From: Massilia sp. YIM B02763
Lineage (GTDB): Bacteria > Pseudomonadota > Gammaproteobacteria > Burkholderiales > Burkholderiaceae_D
Length of the DNA stretch: 64,000 nucleotides
Direction of reading: 5' to 3'
Assembly: GCF_030412015.1 (NCBI RefSeq)
Contig: NZ_JASNRD010000002.1
Location: 1-64,000 of the forward strand
Part shown: positions 1 to 13,762 of the stretch, piece after piece
Layout: every line of letters begins with the position of its first letter
Position numbering within the stretch: the first letter of the stretch is position 1
Notes under the pieces: model-generated
Database searches by the model: none
Told to the model about the DNA's origin: nothing
What the model saw: the letters and a program-made list of their open reading frames with translations, nothing else
Position numbers and translations under genes: made by a program

Positions 1-30
1 CCGTGTCACTGGTCGTTCGCGTGAGGCCGC

Positions 31-59
31 ATTATAGACGGCCGCTGCGAAAAACGGAA
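31..59 (-). promoter_or_regulatory. Sigma-70-like promoter reading out of the window to the left
   Basis: On the minus strand the sequence reads TTCCGT, a 17-base spacer, then a perfect TATAAT. It lies just after the serS stop codon and points towards position 1, so it should drive a gene outside the window. A consensus -10 right after serS would suit a stable RNA gene, but that is inference. Confidence 0.5.
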
Positions 60-70
60 GAGCTATTTGC

Positions 71-1384
<1,314 letters not shown>

Positions 1385-1453
1385 TTATGGATATCGAAAG
1401 CGCAATTGTACCAAGCCGACAGCCCATTTCGGGCATTCGCCCTGCCCATCGCC

Positions 1454-2779
1454 TCACTCCGTGGCGCCGTCGCCGCCAGCCTCCGCATCCAGGCTGCGCA
1501 GCCACGCCAGCTTCTCCGCGATCTTCGATTCCACCCCGCGCGGCACGGGCTGGTACCAGCGCGGCTCGGGCATCCCGTCCGGCAGGTAGGTCTCGCCGGC
1601 CGCATAGGCGTTCGGCTCGTCGTGGGCGTAGCGGTAGGCGTGGCCGTAGCCCAGTTCCTTCATCAGCTTGGTCGGCGCATTGCGCAGGTGCACGGGCACC
1701 TCGCGCGACTTGTCCTTGCGCACGAAGGCCATCGCGGCGTTGAAGGCGTTGTAGCCCGCATTGCTCTTGGCCGCGATGGCCAGGTAGATGACGGCCTGGC
1801 CCAGCGCCAGCTCCCCTTCCGGCGTACCGAGGCGCTCGTAGGTTTCGACGGCATCGTTCGCCACCGTCAGCGCGCGCGGGTCGGCCAGGCCGATGTCTTC
1901 CCACGCCATGCGCACGATGCGCCGGCCCAGGTACTTCGGGTCGGCGCCGCCGTCGATCATGCGGCAGAACCAGTACAGCGCGGCGTCCGGATGCGAGCCG
2001 CGCACGGACTTGTGCAGCGCCGAGATCTGGTCGTAGAAATTGTCGCCGCCCTTGTCGAAGCGGCGCGCGTTCAGCGTCAGCGCGTTCTCGACGAACTCGC
2101 CCGTGATCTGCGTGACGCCGGACGTGTCGGCCGAGGTCTTGGTCTGTTCCAGCAGGTTCAGGAAGCGGCGCGCGTCGCCGTCCGCATAGCCGACCAGCGT
2201 CTGCACGGCGACCTCGTCGAACTGCAGGTGGCCCAGCACGCGCTCCCGCGCGCGCGCGAGCAGCTGGCGCATCTCGTCGTCCGTCAACGCCTTGAGCACA
2301 TACACCTGGGAGCGCGACAGCAACGCGGAGTTCACCTCGAACGAGGGGTTTTCCGTGGTGGCGCCGATGAGGGTGACGAGGCCCGATTCGACGAACGGCA
2401 GCAACGCATCCTGCTGCGATTTGTTGAAGCGGTGGATCTCGTCGATGAACAGGATCGTATGCTTGCCGCCGGCCAGGTAGTGCTCGGCCTGTTCGATGGC
2501 CGCGCGGATGTCCTTCACGCCCGAGAGCACGGCGGACAGTGCGATGAACTCGCAGTCGAAGGCATTCGCCGTCAGCCGCGCCAGCGTGGTCTTGCCCACG
2601 CCCGGCGGGCCCCACAGGATCATCGAATGGGGCTTGCCGGACTTGAACACGAGGTTCAGGGGCTTGCCCTCGCCCAGCAAATGGCTCTGGCCGATCACCT
2701 CGCCGATTGTCTTCGGGCGGAGCAGCTCGGCCAGCGGGGCGGCGGGTTCGGTCTTGAAAAGGTCATCCATCTGGCTCAT
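1454..2779 (-). CDS. rarA: Replication-associated recombination protein A (RarA/MgsA), AAA+ ATPase
   Basis: A clamp-loader-like AAA+ ATPase acting at stalled replication forks, related to eukaryotic WRNIP1. The Walker A motif GPPGVGKT is at residues 57-64, Walker B LFIDEIH at about 110-116, and the sensor-1 region contains GATTENPSFE. The C-terminal half matches the family oligomerisation domain (DGGADPKYLGRRIVRMAWEDIGLADP). The 441-residue length is typical. It sits between lolA and serS on the same strand. The 5' untranslated region can fold into a small CTTGCG/CGCAAG hairpin (2788-2806) next to the weak ribosome-binding site. Confidence 0.95.
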   Translation of the reverse strand: MSQMDDLFKTEPAAPLAELLRPKTIGEVIGQSHLLGEGKPLNLVFKSGKPHSMILWGPPGVGKTTLARLTANAFDCEFIALSAVLSGVKDIRAAIEQAEHYLAGGKHTILFIDEIHRFNKSQQDALLPFVESGLVTLIGATTENPSFEVNSALLSRSQVYVLKALTDDEMRQLLARARERVLGHLQFDEVAVQTLVGYADGDARRFLNLLEQTKTSADTSGVTQITGEFVENALTLNARRFDKGGDNFYDQISALHKSVRGSHPDAALYWFCRMIDGGADPKYLGRRIVRMAWEDIGLADPRALTVANDAVETYERLGTPEGELALGQAVIYLAIAAKSNAGYNAFNAAMAFVRKDKSREVPVHLRNAPTKLMKELGYGHAYRYAHDEPNAYAAGETYLPDGMPEPRWYQPVPRGVESKIAEKLAWLRSLDAEAGGDGATE

Positions 2780-2842
2780 ATGCGGCTCTTGCGTCGAAAG
2801 CGCAAGTGTAGCCGATGAGCGGCGGCGCCCGTTATCGTGCTC

Positions 2843-3484
2843 TTACTGATTGACGACTTCCGCGCCCTTCGGCACGTCGAACTTGAACTGCTGGGCGCCC
2901 AGCGACGGGTTGCGCTGGAAGCTGGTGAACTTCAGCACCGTGGTCTGGCCGAAGTTGTCCTTCAGCTCCATCGCCTGCGGCACGCCGTCCTTCAGGCCGA
3001 TGGCGATCTGCTCGAAGGTCGTGTCCTTCGTCTTCGGCGTGGCGTTCAGCCATTCGAGGCCGTCGCGGGCGCCCGCCTCGGACAGGGTGAAGTTCTTTTC
3101 CAGGTCGTTGGAGCCGAACAGGATGGCGGCCGGCGAGCTGCCCAGCGCATTGCCCAGCTTGCGCGTGGTGACCTGGTTCAGGTCCTTGTCGTAGATGTAC
3201 AGCGTCTCGCCGTCGGCCTGCAGCAGCTGCTCGTACGGCTTCTGGTAGGTCCAGACGAACTTGCCGGGACGGGCGAACACGAAGGTGCCGGACGATGCCG
3301 GGGCGGCCTTGCCGGTCGTGGCCTTGCTGCGCACCTGGGTCTGGGTGAATTCGCCGCGGGCGGATTTGGTGCCGGAGACGAAGGATTTGAACTGGTCGAG
3401 GGCGGCGGCGGAGGCGCTGCCGGACAGGGCCAGGGTGGCGGTGGCGATGAGGGTGGTGAGGGAGATCTTGAGATTCATGTTCAT
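2843..3484 (-). CDS. lolA: Outer-membrane lipoprotein carrier protein LolA
   Basis: Periplasmic chaperone that takes lipoproteins released by LolCDE and delivers them to LolB at the outer membrane. The 213-residue product starts with a clear signal peptide ([20 protein letters not shown], cleavage near SASA-A). The mature part has the family pattern, with [21 protein letters not shown] early and [19 protein letters not shown] further on. An AAGGA ribosome-binding site lies 8 bases before the ATG. The family-A repeat at 3509-3609 separates it from ftsK upstream. Neighbours ftsK and rarA are the usual companions. Confidence 0.94.
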   Translation of the reverse strand: MNMNLKISLTTLIATATLALSGSASAAALDQFKSFVSGTKSARGEFTQTQVRSKATTGKAAPASSGTFVFARPGKFVWTYQKPYEQLLQADGETLYIYDKDLNQVTTRKLGNALGSSPAAILFGSNDLEKNFTLSEAGARDGLEWLNATPKTKDTTFEQIAIGLKDGVPQAMELKDNFGQTTVLKFTSFQRNPSLGAQQFKFDVPKGAEVVNQ

Positions 3485-3508
3485 CGATATTTTCCTTATT
3501 GTGTGAAC

Positions 3509-3609
3509 GTAGGGTGGACGGCTCGGCCGTCCACGCGTCCAACCAGCTCATGCGCCGTCGACGAGCATGCCGGAATTGAACGCGTGGACGGCGGAGCCGC
3601 CCACCCTAC
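3509..3609. repeat. Dispersed inverted repeat, family A, copy 1
   Basis: The outer arms are GTAGGGTGGACGGC and its complement ending CCACCCTAC. The inner arms are CGTCCACGCGT and ACGCGTGGACGG. The element lies between ftsK and lolA, in the leader of lolA. Related copies occur at 14939, 22374, 24591 and 53271. Confidence 0.85.
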
Positions 3610-3628
3610 CCGTGACGTCCGGAGGGCG

Positions 3629-6262
3629 TCACTCGGCGTTGGCGGTCGGCACGAGGATGTCGCGGTTGCCGTTCGACTGCATCGGCGACACCACGCCGCT
3701 CTGTTCCATCTGCTCGAGCAGGCGGGCGGCGCGGTTGTAGCCGATGCGCAGGTGGCGCTGCACCAGCGAGATCGAGGCGCGGCGGTTCTTCAGCACCACG
3801 GCCACGGCCTGGTCGTACATGGCGTCGGACTCGCCGCCGCCCTCGCCGGCCGGGGCGCCGTCGGCACCGCCTTCCTCGGCGACACCGCCTTCGAGGATGC
3901 CTTCAATGTAATTCGGCTCGCCCGTTTCCTGCAGATGTTTTACAACTCGATGCACTTCGTCGTCCGAGACGAAGGCGCCGTGCACGCGGATCGGCAGGCC
4001 GGTACCGGGCGGCATGTACAGCATGTCGCCCATGCCCAGCAGCGTTTCCGCGCCCATCTGGTCGAGAATGGTGCGCGAGTCGATCTTGGACGACACCTGG
4101 AACGCGATGCGGGTGGGGATGTTCGCCTTGATGAGGCCCGTGATCACGTCCACGGACGGGCGCTGCGTCGCCAGGATCAGGTGGATGCCGGCCGCGCGCG
4201 CCTTTTGCGCGATACGGGCGATCAGCTCCTCGACCTTCTTGCCGACCACCATCATGAGGTCGGCCAATTCGTCGATGATGATGACGATGGTCGGCAGCTT
4301 CTCCAGCGGTTCCGGCGCGTCCGGCGTCAGCGAGAACGGGTTCGGGATGTGTTCCTCGCGCTTGGCCGCTTCCAGGATCTTGCCGTTGTAGCCGGCCAGG
4401 TTGCGCACGCCCAGCTTGGACATCAGCTTGTAGCGGCGTTCCATCTCGTTCACGGCCCAGTTCAGCGCATGGCCGGCCTGGCGCATGTCCGTCACGACGG
4501 GCGCCAGCAGGTGCGGGATGCCTTCGTAGACCGACATCTCCAGCATCTTCGGGTCGATCAGGATCAGGCGCACGTCGGCCGGATCGGCCTTGTACAGCAG
4601 CGACAGGATGGTGGCGTTGATGCCAACCGACTTGCCGGAGCCCGTGGTACCCGCCACCAGCAGGTGCGGCATCTTGGCCAGGTCGGCGATGACGGGCTTG
4701 CCGGCGATGTCCTTGCCCAGCGCGACGGTCAGGTTCGAGGCGCTGTCGCCATAGACCTTGGAGCCGAGGATCTCGGTCAGGCGCACGATCTGGCGCTTCG
4801 GGTTCGGCAGCTCCAGCGCCATGTAGTTCTTGCCGGGGATGGTTTCCACCACGCGGATCGACGTCAGCGACAGTGAGCGCGCCAGGTCGCGCGCCAGGTT
4901 GACGATCTGGCTGCCCTTCACGCCGGTGGCCGGCTCGATTTCGTAGCGGGTGACGACCGGGCCCGGATAGGCGGCGACGACCTTGGCTTCGACGCCGAAG
5001 TCGGACAGCTTCTTCTCGATCAGGCGGCTGGTGAATTCCAGCGTGTCGATGGCGACGGTTTCCTGGGCGGCCGGGGCGTCGTCCAGCAGCGCCAGCGGCG
5101 GCAGCGTGGAGTCGCCGTGCACCTCGAACAGGTGCGACTGGCGCTCCTTCTCGGCGCGCTCGGAACGGGGCACGCTCGTCATCGGCGGCTCGATCTTGAT
5201 CGCGGGCGCGGCGGCGGAGGCCGAGGGCAGCGGCGCCGGGGCCGTAGCGGCCATCGTGGCGACCGGCGAGGCCGGTGCGCGCACGGGCGCCGAGAACGGT
5301 TCGTCGTCGGCGTCGAACGGCGCGCCATCGTCGACCTGCGCGACCTGCGGCTCCGCGCGCGGCGTCTCGGCCTTGGCGCCCCGTTTCAGCTTGGCCTTGG
5401 CCTTGGCGAAGAAGCCAGGCGCGGCCTCCTCCGCGGAGGCCGGCGCCTCGTCCGCCACCTGCGGCTCGTGCTTCAGGATCGGCGCGTTGCCATGCTTTTC
5501 CACGAACTTGGCGCGCTCGTGCACCAGCACTTCGTCGCGGTGGTGCGCCGCGACTTCGCCCTGGCGGCGGTCTTCGCGGTCTTCGTAGCGCAGGCGGAAC
5601 CAGTCGAAGCAGCGTTCGACCGATTCGCCGATGCGCTCGGCCACGGCCAGCCAGGACACCTGGAAGTACCAGGAAAAGCCCAGGCCGAACATCAGCAGCA
5701 GCAGGAGCGTGGCACCGGTGAAGCCGAAGGCGGCATTGGCGCCGCCGCCGATCAGCTGGCCCAGCACGCCGCCGGCCGAGCGCGGCAGCTCGACCTTCAT
5801 CGACCACAGGCGCAGGTATTCGAGGCCGACGCTGCCGGCCAGCATGAGCATGAAGCCGACCCAGCGCACCAGGATCTCGCCCTGGTGCTCGATCTCGGGT
5901 TCCGGGACCTCGCCGTCGATGAAGCGGCGGTGCAGGCGCCGGTAACCTTTCCAGACGGCGCGCGAAAAGCAGACGCACAGCCACCAGGCGGAAAAGCCGA
6001 AGATGAACAGCAGCAGGTCGGCCAGCCAGGCGCCGGCGCGGCCGCCCAGGTTGGCGACGTGGGCGACGACGGTGTCGTGCGACCAGCCCGGGTCGGCTTT
6101 GTTATAACTGAGCAGAATGAGGACGAAATACAACAACGCGACGGCCGTGACCAGCCAACGCGCCTCCGACAACAGGCGTACCAGCCGGTTCGGCAGGGGC
6201 TGGCGCGGCGGCCGCGGCTTGTGGGTATAGGTCGAACCGGTGGATGGACTTTGCTTGCTCAT
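3629..6262 (-). CDS. ftsK: DNA translocase FtsK
   Basis: Membrane-anchored motor that pumps chromosome dimers to the septum and activates XerCD recombination at dif. The N-terminal region has about four membrane segments within the first 180 residues, then an Ala/Pro/Glu-rich linker. The RecA-like motor has Walker [11 protein letters not shown], Walker [11 protein letters not shown], and the strongly conserved block [19 protein letters not shown]. The C-terminal winged-helix gamma domain ([20 protein letters not shown]) reads KOPS sites. I chose the ATG at 6262 (MSKQSPSTG, 877 residues); an upstream ATG at 6340 would add 26 residues that do not look like the family. It is divergent from trxB. 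Confidence 0.95.
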   Translation of the reverse strand: MSKQSPSTGSTYTHKPRPPRQPLPNRLVRLLSEARWLVTAVALLYFVLILLSYNKADPGWSHDTVVAHVANLGGRAGAWLADLLLFIFGFSAWWLCVCFSRAVWKGYRRLHRRFIDGEVPEPEIEHQGEILVRWVGFMLMLAGSVGLEYLRLWSMKVELPRSAGGVLGQLIGGGANAAFGFTGATLLLLLMFGLGFSWYFQVSWLAVAERIGESVERCFDWFRLRYEDREDRRQGEVAAHHRDEVLVHERAKFVEKHGNAPILKHEPQVADEAPASAEEAAPGFFAKAKAKLKRGAKAETPRAEPQVAQVDDGAPFDADDEPFSAPVRAPASPVATMAATAPAPLPSASAAAPAIKIEPPMTSVPRSERAEKERQSHLFEVHGDSTLPPLALLDDAPAAQETVAIDTLEFTSRLIEKKLSDFGVEAKVVAAYPGPVVTRYEIEPATGVKGSQIVNLARDLARSLSLTSIRVVETIPGKNYMALELPNPKRQIVRLTEILGSKVYGDSASNLTVALGKDIAGKPVIADLAKMPHLLVAGTTGSGKSVGINATILSLLYKADPADVRLILIDPKMLEMSVYEGIPHLLAPVVTDMRQAGHALNWAVNEMERRYKLMSKLGVRNLAGYNGKILEAAKREEHIPNPFSLTPDAPEPLEKLPTIVIIIDELADLMMVVGKKVEELIARIAQKARAAGIHLILATQRPSVDVITGLIKANIPTRIAFQVSSKIDSRTILDQMGAETLLGMGDMLYMPPGTGLPIRVHGAFVSDDEVHRVVKHLQETGEPNYIEGILEGGVAEEGGADGAPAGEGGGESDAMYDQAVAVVLKNRRASISLVQRHLRIGYNRAARLLEQMEQSGVVSPMQSNGNRDILVPTANAE

Positions 6263-6342
6263 GCTGACTGAAACTGTGCTGCCGGGGTGAAATGCCCCAA
6301 AGATGCCCATTCTAAGCGATATACGGCCGCGCAGGCCCACGA

Positions 6343-7406
<1,064 letters not shown>

Positions 7407-7431
7407 TCCAGCCTTGACTGACGGCATCTCG

Positions 7432-8103
7432 ATGGCGATGAAAGACTTCGGCGACCTGAAATCCTTCCGCGACCGGCTGAAGGAAGAGGAGCGGCTGCGC
7501 GCCATCGAGAAGGCCGAGCGCGAAAAGCGCGAGCGCATCGAGCGCGAGAACGCGGCCACGTTCCGCGGCGCCGTCAAGGACGTCGTCCAGATGCCGGAAT
7601 CGGACCGCTACGTGTGGCGCCCCGTGCAGGAGGCCGAGCGCCTCGCCGCCCGCGCCCCCGCCCGGCCGCGCACGGCGGCCGAGGAAACGGCGGCCGTGCT
7701 GCGCGAATCGATGCTGTCCGACGGGTTCGACGTCGACGGCCTGCTGGCCGAGGAGCCGAGCCTGTCGTGGTCGGCGCCGGGCGTGGGGCCGGACGTCGTC
7801 AAGCGCCTGCGCAAGCGCTACTGGCCCGTCGAGGACGAACTCGACCTGCACGGACTGACCCGCGACCTGGCCCGGCGCCAGGTCGACGCGTATTTGAGGA
7901 AATCGAGCAAGCGCGGGGTGCGCTGCGTGCGCATCATCCACGGTGTCGGCTATGGCTCGGCCGGCGGCGAACCGGTGTTGCGCGGCATGCTGCACAGCTG
8001 GCTGGTGCAGATGGCCGAGGTCATTGCCTTCGTCGCGGCGGGGCGGACCGACGGCGGCCACGGCGCGCTGATCGTCCTGTTACGGCCGGCTTTGGAAGAT
8101 TAA
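7432..8103 (+). CDS. Smr/MutS2-type endonuclease-domain protein
   Basis: A 223-residue protein with a highly charged helical N-terminus (KSFRDRLKEEERLRAIEKAE) and a C-terminal Smr domain. The domain carries the LDLHGL motif (ELDLHGLTRDLARRQVDAYL) and the HGxG-type loop IIHGVGYGSAG. Smr domains are known nicking endonucleases in mismatch repair or ribosome rescue; this protein is the stand-alone type with a DUF-like N-terminus. The ATG at 7432 is chosen; a TTG at 7414 and an ATG at 7438 are possible. It immediately follows trxB and may be cotranscribed with it. The precise role is unknown. Confidence 0.85.
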   Translation: MAMKDFGDLKSFRDRLKEEERLRAIEKAEREKRERIERENAATFRGAVKDVVQMPESDRYVWRPVQEAERLAARAPARPRTAAEETAAVLRESMLSDGFDVDGLLAEEPSLSWSAPGVGPDVVKRLRKRYWPVEDELDLHGLTRDLARRQVDAYLRKSSKRGVRCVRIIHGVGYGSAGGEPVLRGMLHSWLVQMAEVIAFVAAGRTDGGHGALIVLLRPALED

Positions 8104-8256
8104 ATTCGTCAATTTGCGCCAAATACAACGGTGCGCATATCGGGACGAAGCGTTTTTTATGTTACCCGGCAAATATGCACCTGCTAATTGACGAAACCTG
8201 TAAGATACGGCTCCATGCGTCATGGTGATGCCACTAGTGAAGGGATCGATCCAGTA

Positions 8257-10473
8257 ATGTCCAGCACGCCAGTACAGATGGCCAGGCCGCAACGCGTCGA
8301 CCTGCTCAATTGCGCGGATGAGCCGATCCACATTCCAGGTTCGATCCAGCCCCACGGTGCCCTGGTGTTCCTGGATGCCGGCGGCCGTGCGGAAGGCTGG
8401 AGCGCCAACATCGACCTGGTGCTGGAAGAGGTCCCCCGGCTCGGCGCGCCGTTCGACGCGCTCGGCTTCCCCGACAGCGTGAACGACCTCGTGCGCGAGT
8501 GCCTGGACAACATCGAGAACGGCGAGGCCCCGGCCCTGTTCGGCGCGATCGACCTGCGCAGCGCCGAGTACGACTGTGTCGTGCATGCCCACAAAGGCCG
8601 CGTGATCGTCGAGTTCGAGGCGCGCGACGTCAGCACCGACGAAGTCGCGCTGTTCGCCATCAAGGCCCACAATTCGATCGACCGCCTGCGCCGCCAGAAG
8701 ACCACCGACGGCCTGCTCGAGGCGGCCGTGCGCCAGGTGCGCGACTTCACCGGCTTCGACCGCGTGATGGCCTACCGCTTCCGCAGCGACGACAGCGGCG
8801 ACGTGGTCGCCGAAGCGCGCCGCGACGACCTCGTGCCCTACCTCGGCCAGCGCTATCCGGCCGGCGACATCCCGGCCCAGGCACGGCGCCTGTACACGCT
8901 GAACACGCTGCGCATGATCGCGGACATGACCTACCATGCCGTCCCGCTGCTGGGCGCGCCGGATGCCGCGCCGCTGGACCTGAGCTTCGGCGTGCTGCGC
9001 AGCGTCTCGCCGATCCATGTCGAATACCTGCAGAACATCGGCGTCGCGGCCTCGATGAGCGTGTCGATCGTCATCAACGGCCGCCTGTGGGGCCTGCTGG
9101 CCTGCCACCACTCGACGCCGAAGCGGGTGCCCTATTCCGTGCGCCTGGCCGCCGACGTGCTGGCCCAGGTGCTCGCCTCGACCGTGCAGAGCATCGAGTC
9201 GCGCGAGGATGCGCGGCTGGTCGAGCGCGCCGCCAAGGTGCGCACCAGCCTCGTCGAGTCGCTGCTGCTGGAAGAAGATCCGCTCGAGGCCCTGATCGAG
9301 CACGGCGACGCCCTGCTCGAATCGGCCAATGCCCAGGCGCTCGTCGTCACCCAATTCGGCCGGGTGGTCTGCCGCGGCATCGAGCAGGAAGCGGGCGAAG
9401 CCATCGTCGCCGCCCTGCCGGAGCAGGCGCACGACCTGGTGCAGTACGAATGCCACAAGGAGTGGCCGATCCAGGTGCAGGCGGACCTCGGCAAATGGGC
9501 GGGCATGCTCGGCCTGCCGTTCGACCTGCCCAGCGGCGGCTGGTGCCTGCTGCTGCGCAGCGAGCAGGTGGAGCACGTGCGCTGGGGCGGCCGCCCCGAC
9601 AAGAGCGAGCAGACCGGCCCCCTGGGCGCGCGCCTGACGCCGCGCGGCTCCTTCGATGCCTGGCAGGAAACCGTGCGCGGGCGCGCCCACCCGTGGGAAG
9701 AAGGCATCCTGACCCATGCGCGCATGCTGCTGGGCGAACTGGTGCGCGTGTCGAACGCGCGCCGCGCCCAGACCGAGACCATGCGCGCGCAGTTGCTGGC
9801 GATGCTGGGCCACGACCTGCGCGACCCGCTCAACTCCATCAACATGGCCGGCATGGTGCTGGAAAAGACGTCGAACAGCGACAACAAGGGCACGCTGGGC
9901 CGGCGCATCCAGTCGTCCAGCAACCGCATGCAGCGCATGATCGGCCAGGTGCTCGACATGAGCCGCATCGAGCGCGGCCTGGACCTGGGCCTGGGGACCG
10001 AACGTGTCGACCTGGCGGCCCTGGTCGAGGACATGGTCGAGGAAGCCCGCCTGGCCTACCCCACCATCGTCTACGACCTGCACACGGTCGGACCCGCCTT
10101 CGTGATGGCCGACGGGGGACGCCTGGGCCAGGTGATCTCGAACCTGCTGTCCAACGCCCGCCACCACGGCGAGCCGAACCAGCCGATCCTGATCCGCCTG
10201 GCGCTCGCGTCCGGCCGGGCCGTGCTGGACGTGTCGAACGCCGGCGCGCCGATCCCGGCGGACACGGAAGCGAGCCTGTTCAACCCGTTCAAGCGCAGCT
10301 CGATGAACAACCCGCGCAACCGCACGGGCATGGGCCTGGGCCTGTACATCGCCCAGCAGATCGTGCGCGAGCACGACGGCGAGATCGCCTACCGCCACGA
10401 GGACGGGCGCGTGGTCTTCAGCGTCCGCCTGCCGCTGGCGAGCGAGCAGCCGGCGCTGCCGCCGCAAGCGTAA
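8257..10473 (+). CDS. bphP: Bacteriophytochrome sensor histidine kinase
   Basis: A red/far-red photoreceptor kinase binding a linear tetrapyrrole. With the ATG at 8257 the biliverdin-attaching cysteine is Cys19 (LLNCADEPIHIPGSIQPHG), as in bacteriophytochromes. The GAF domain has the PAGDIPAQARRLY signature, a slight variant of PASDIP that keeps the key Asp. The PHY tongue follows (TPRGSFDAWQE), then a HisKA domain with phospho-acceptor His519 (MLGHDLRDPLN) and an HATPase domain with N-box SNLLSNARHHG and glycine box GMGLGLYIAQ. No haem oxygenase gene or response regulator lies next to it. An upstream TTG at 8188 or ATG at 8215 are alternative starts. Confidence 0.93.
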   Translation: MSSTPVQMARPQRVDLLNCADEPIHIPGSIQPHGALVFLDAGGRAEGWSANIDLVLEEVPRLGAPFDALGFPDSVNDLVRECLDNIENGEAPALFGAIDLRSAEYDCVVHAHKGRVIVEFEARDVSTDEVALFAIKAHNSIDRLRRQKTTDGLLEAAVRQVRDFTGFDRVMAYRFRSDDSGDVVAEARRDDLVPYLGQRYPAGDIPAQARRLYTLNTLRMIADMTYHAVPLLGAPDAAPLDLSFGVLRSVSPIHVEYLQNIGVAASMSVSIVINGRLWGLLACHHSTPKRVPYSVRLAADVLAQVLASTVQSIESREDARLVERAAKVRTSLVESLLLEEDPLEALIEHGDALLESANAQALVVTQFGRVVCRGIEQEAGEAIVAALPEQAHDLVQYECHKEWPIQVQADLGKWAGMLGLPFDLPSGGWCLLLRSEQVEHVRWGGRPDKSEQTGPLGARLTPRGSFDAWQETVRGRAHPWEEGILTHARMLLGELVRVSNARRAQTETMRAQLLAMLGHDLRDPLNSINMAGMVLEKTSNSDNKGTLGRRIQSSSNRMQRMIGQVLDMSRIERGLDLGLGTERVDLAALVEDMVEEARLAYPTIVYDLHTVGPAFVMADGGRLGQVISNLLSNARHHGEPNQPILIRLALASGRAVLDVSNAGAPIPADTEASLFNPFKRSSMNNPRNRTGMGLGLYIAQQIVREHDGEIAYRHEDGRVVFSVRLPLASEQPALPPQA

Positions 10474-10487
10474 ATCCTTCCTTTTGC

Positions 10488-10507
10488 AGGGGGCGTGCAC
10501 GCCCCCT
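10488..10507. terminator. Perfect 20-base palindrome after the phytochrome gene
   Basis: AGGGGGCGTGCACGCCCCCT is a perfect GC-rich inverted repeat 14 bases after the bphP stop. No clear T-run follows on the plus strand. It may act as a weak terminator or a 3'-end stabilising hairpin. Confidence 0.4.
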
Positions 10508-10562
10508 TACACTGTCGGGTCCGGCATGTTAGGCTAGCAACACCGCCACAACCGACAGCTGC

Positions 10563-11168
10563 ATGCACCTCATCACCTTCATCGAAATCACGGCGATCCT
10601 GGTGGGCGCGTTCTCGGGCTTCATCGAGGCCCGGCGCAAGCGCATGGACCTGGTCGGCGTCTTCACCGTCGCCTTCATCGCCGCATTCGGCGGCGGCACC
10701 CTGCGTGACATCCTGCTCGACAAGCGGCCCCTGTTCTGGGTGATCCACCAGGAGTACGCGATCCTGATCTTCGTGCTCGCCCTGATCGCCACGCCCCTCA
10801 TGCGCACGCTGCGCCACGTGGTGTCCGAGCGCCTGATCGTGATCGGCGACGCGGTGGGCCTGGGCCTGTTCTCGGTGGCGGGCGTGTCGTCGGCGCTGGA
10901 TGCGCACATGCCCCTGTTCGTGGCCGCGATGATGGGCGTGATCACCGGCATCTTCGGCGGCGTATTGCGCGACATCGTCTGCAACGAGGTGCCGATGGTG
11001 TTCCGCGACGGGAAGCCGTACGCGATCTGCGCGTTCGTGGGGAACTGGATTTTCCTGCTGATGGGGATCTACGGCTTCCCGCACGACTTCGCGCTGTGGT
11101 CGAGCGCCTTGTTCATCACGACGGCGCGCTTGTTGGCGTGGAAGTTCGATTTGAGGATGGGGAGATAG
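10563..11168 (+). CDS. TRIC-type (UPF0126) membrane protein, putative cation channel
   Basis: A 201-residue integral membrane protein with about seven hydrophobic segments. It shows the internal duplication of the UPF0126/TRIC family, with glycine-rich motifs AAFGGGTLRDILL in the first half and GIFGGVLRDIVCNEVP in the second. Prokaryotic TRIC homologues form trimeric monovalent-cation channels, but the physiological role of this copy is not known. It ends at the family-B repeat (11179) that separates it from convergent glnB. Confidence 0.85.
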   Translation: MHLITFIEITAILVGAFSGFIEARRKRMDLVGVFTVAFIAAFGGGTLRDILLDKRPLFWVIHQEYAILIFVLALIATPLMRTLRHVVSERLIVIGDAVGLGLFSVAGVSSALDAHMPLFVAAMMGVITGIFGGVLRDIVCNEVPMVFRDGKPYAICAFVGNWIFLLMGIYGFPHDFALWSSALFITTARLLAWKFDLRMGR

Positions 11169-11178
11169 CCCCTGGCAC

Positions 11179-11270
11179 GTCGTCCCTGCGAAGGCAGGGA
11201 CCCAAGTTTGCATGTGATGCGGCAGCGCTGGAGAAATTGGGCCCCTGCCTGCGCAGGGGCGACGGTAGGT
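11179..11270. repeat. Dispersed inverted repeat, family B, copy 1
   Basis: The arms are CGTCCCTGCGAAGGCAGGGA and CCCCTGCCTGCGCAGGGGCG, separated by about 45 bases that include GCGGCAGCGCTGGAGA. It lies between the convergent TRIC gene and glnB. The same arrangement recurs at 35442 and 53842. Confidence 0.85.
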
Positions 11271-11274
11271 TTGC

Positions 11275-11625
<351 letters not shown>

Positions 11626-11639
11626 TCAGGTATTGCAGC

Positions 11640-13730
<2,091 letters not shown>

Positions 13731-13762
13731 CGCGCCCACCAAGTTTTTGTACGGAAGTCATC

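Noticed and set aside
3509..3609. Family-A repeat as a simple intrinsic terminator
   Set aside because: No T-run follows either arm and the same sequence recurs elsewhere in differing contexts, so it is recorded as a dispersed repeat.
6263..6340. Longer FtsK start at 6340
   Set aside because: The added 26 residues do not resemble FtsK and would overlap the likely promoter area shared with trxB.
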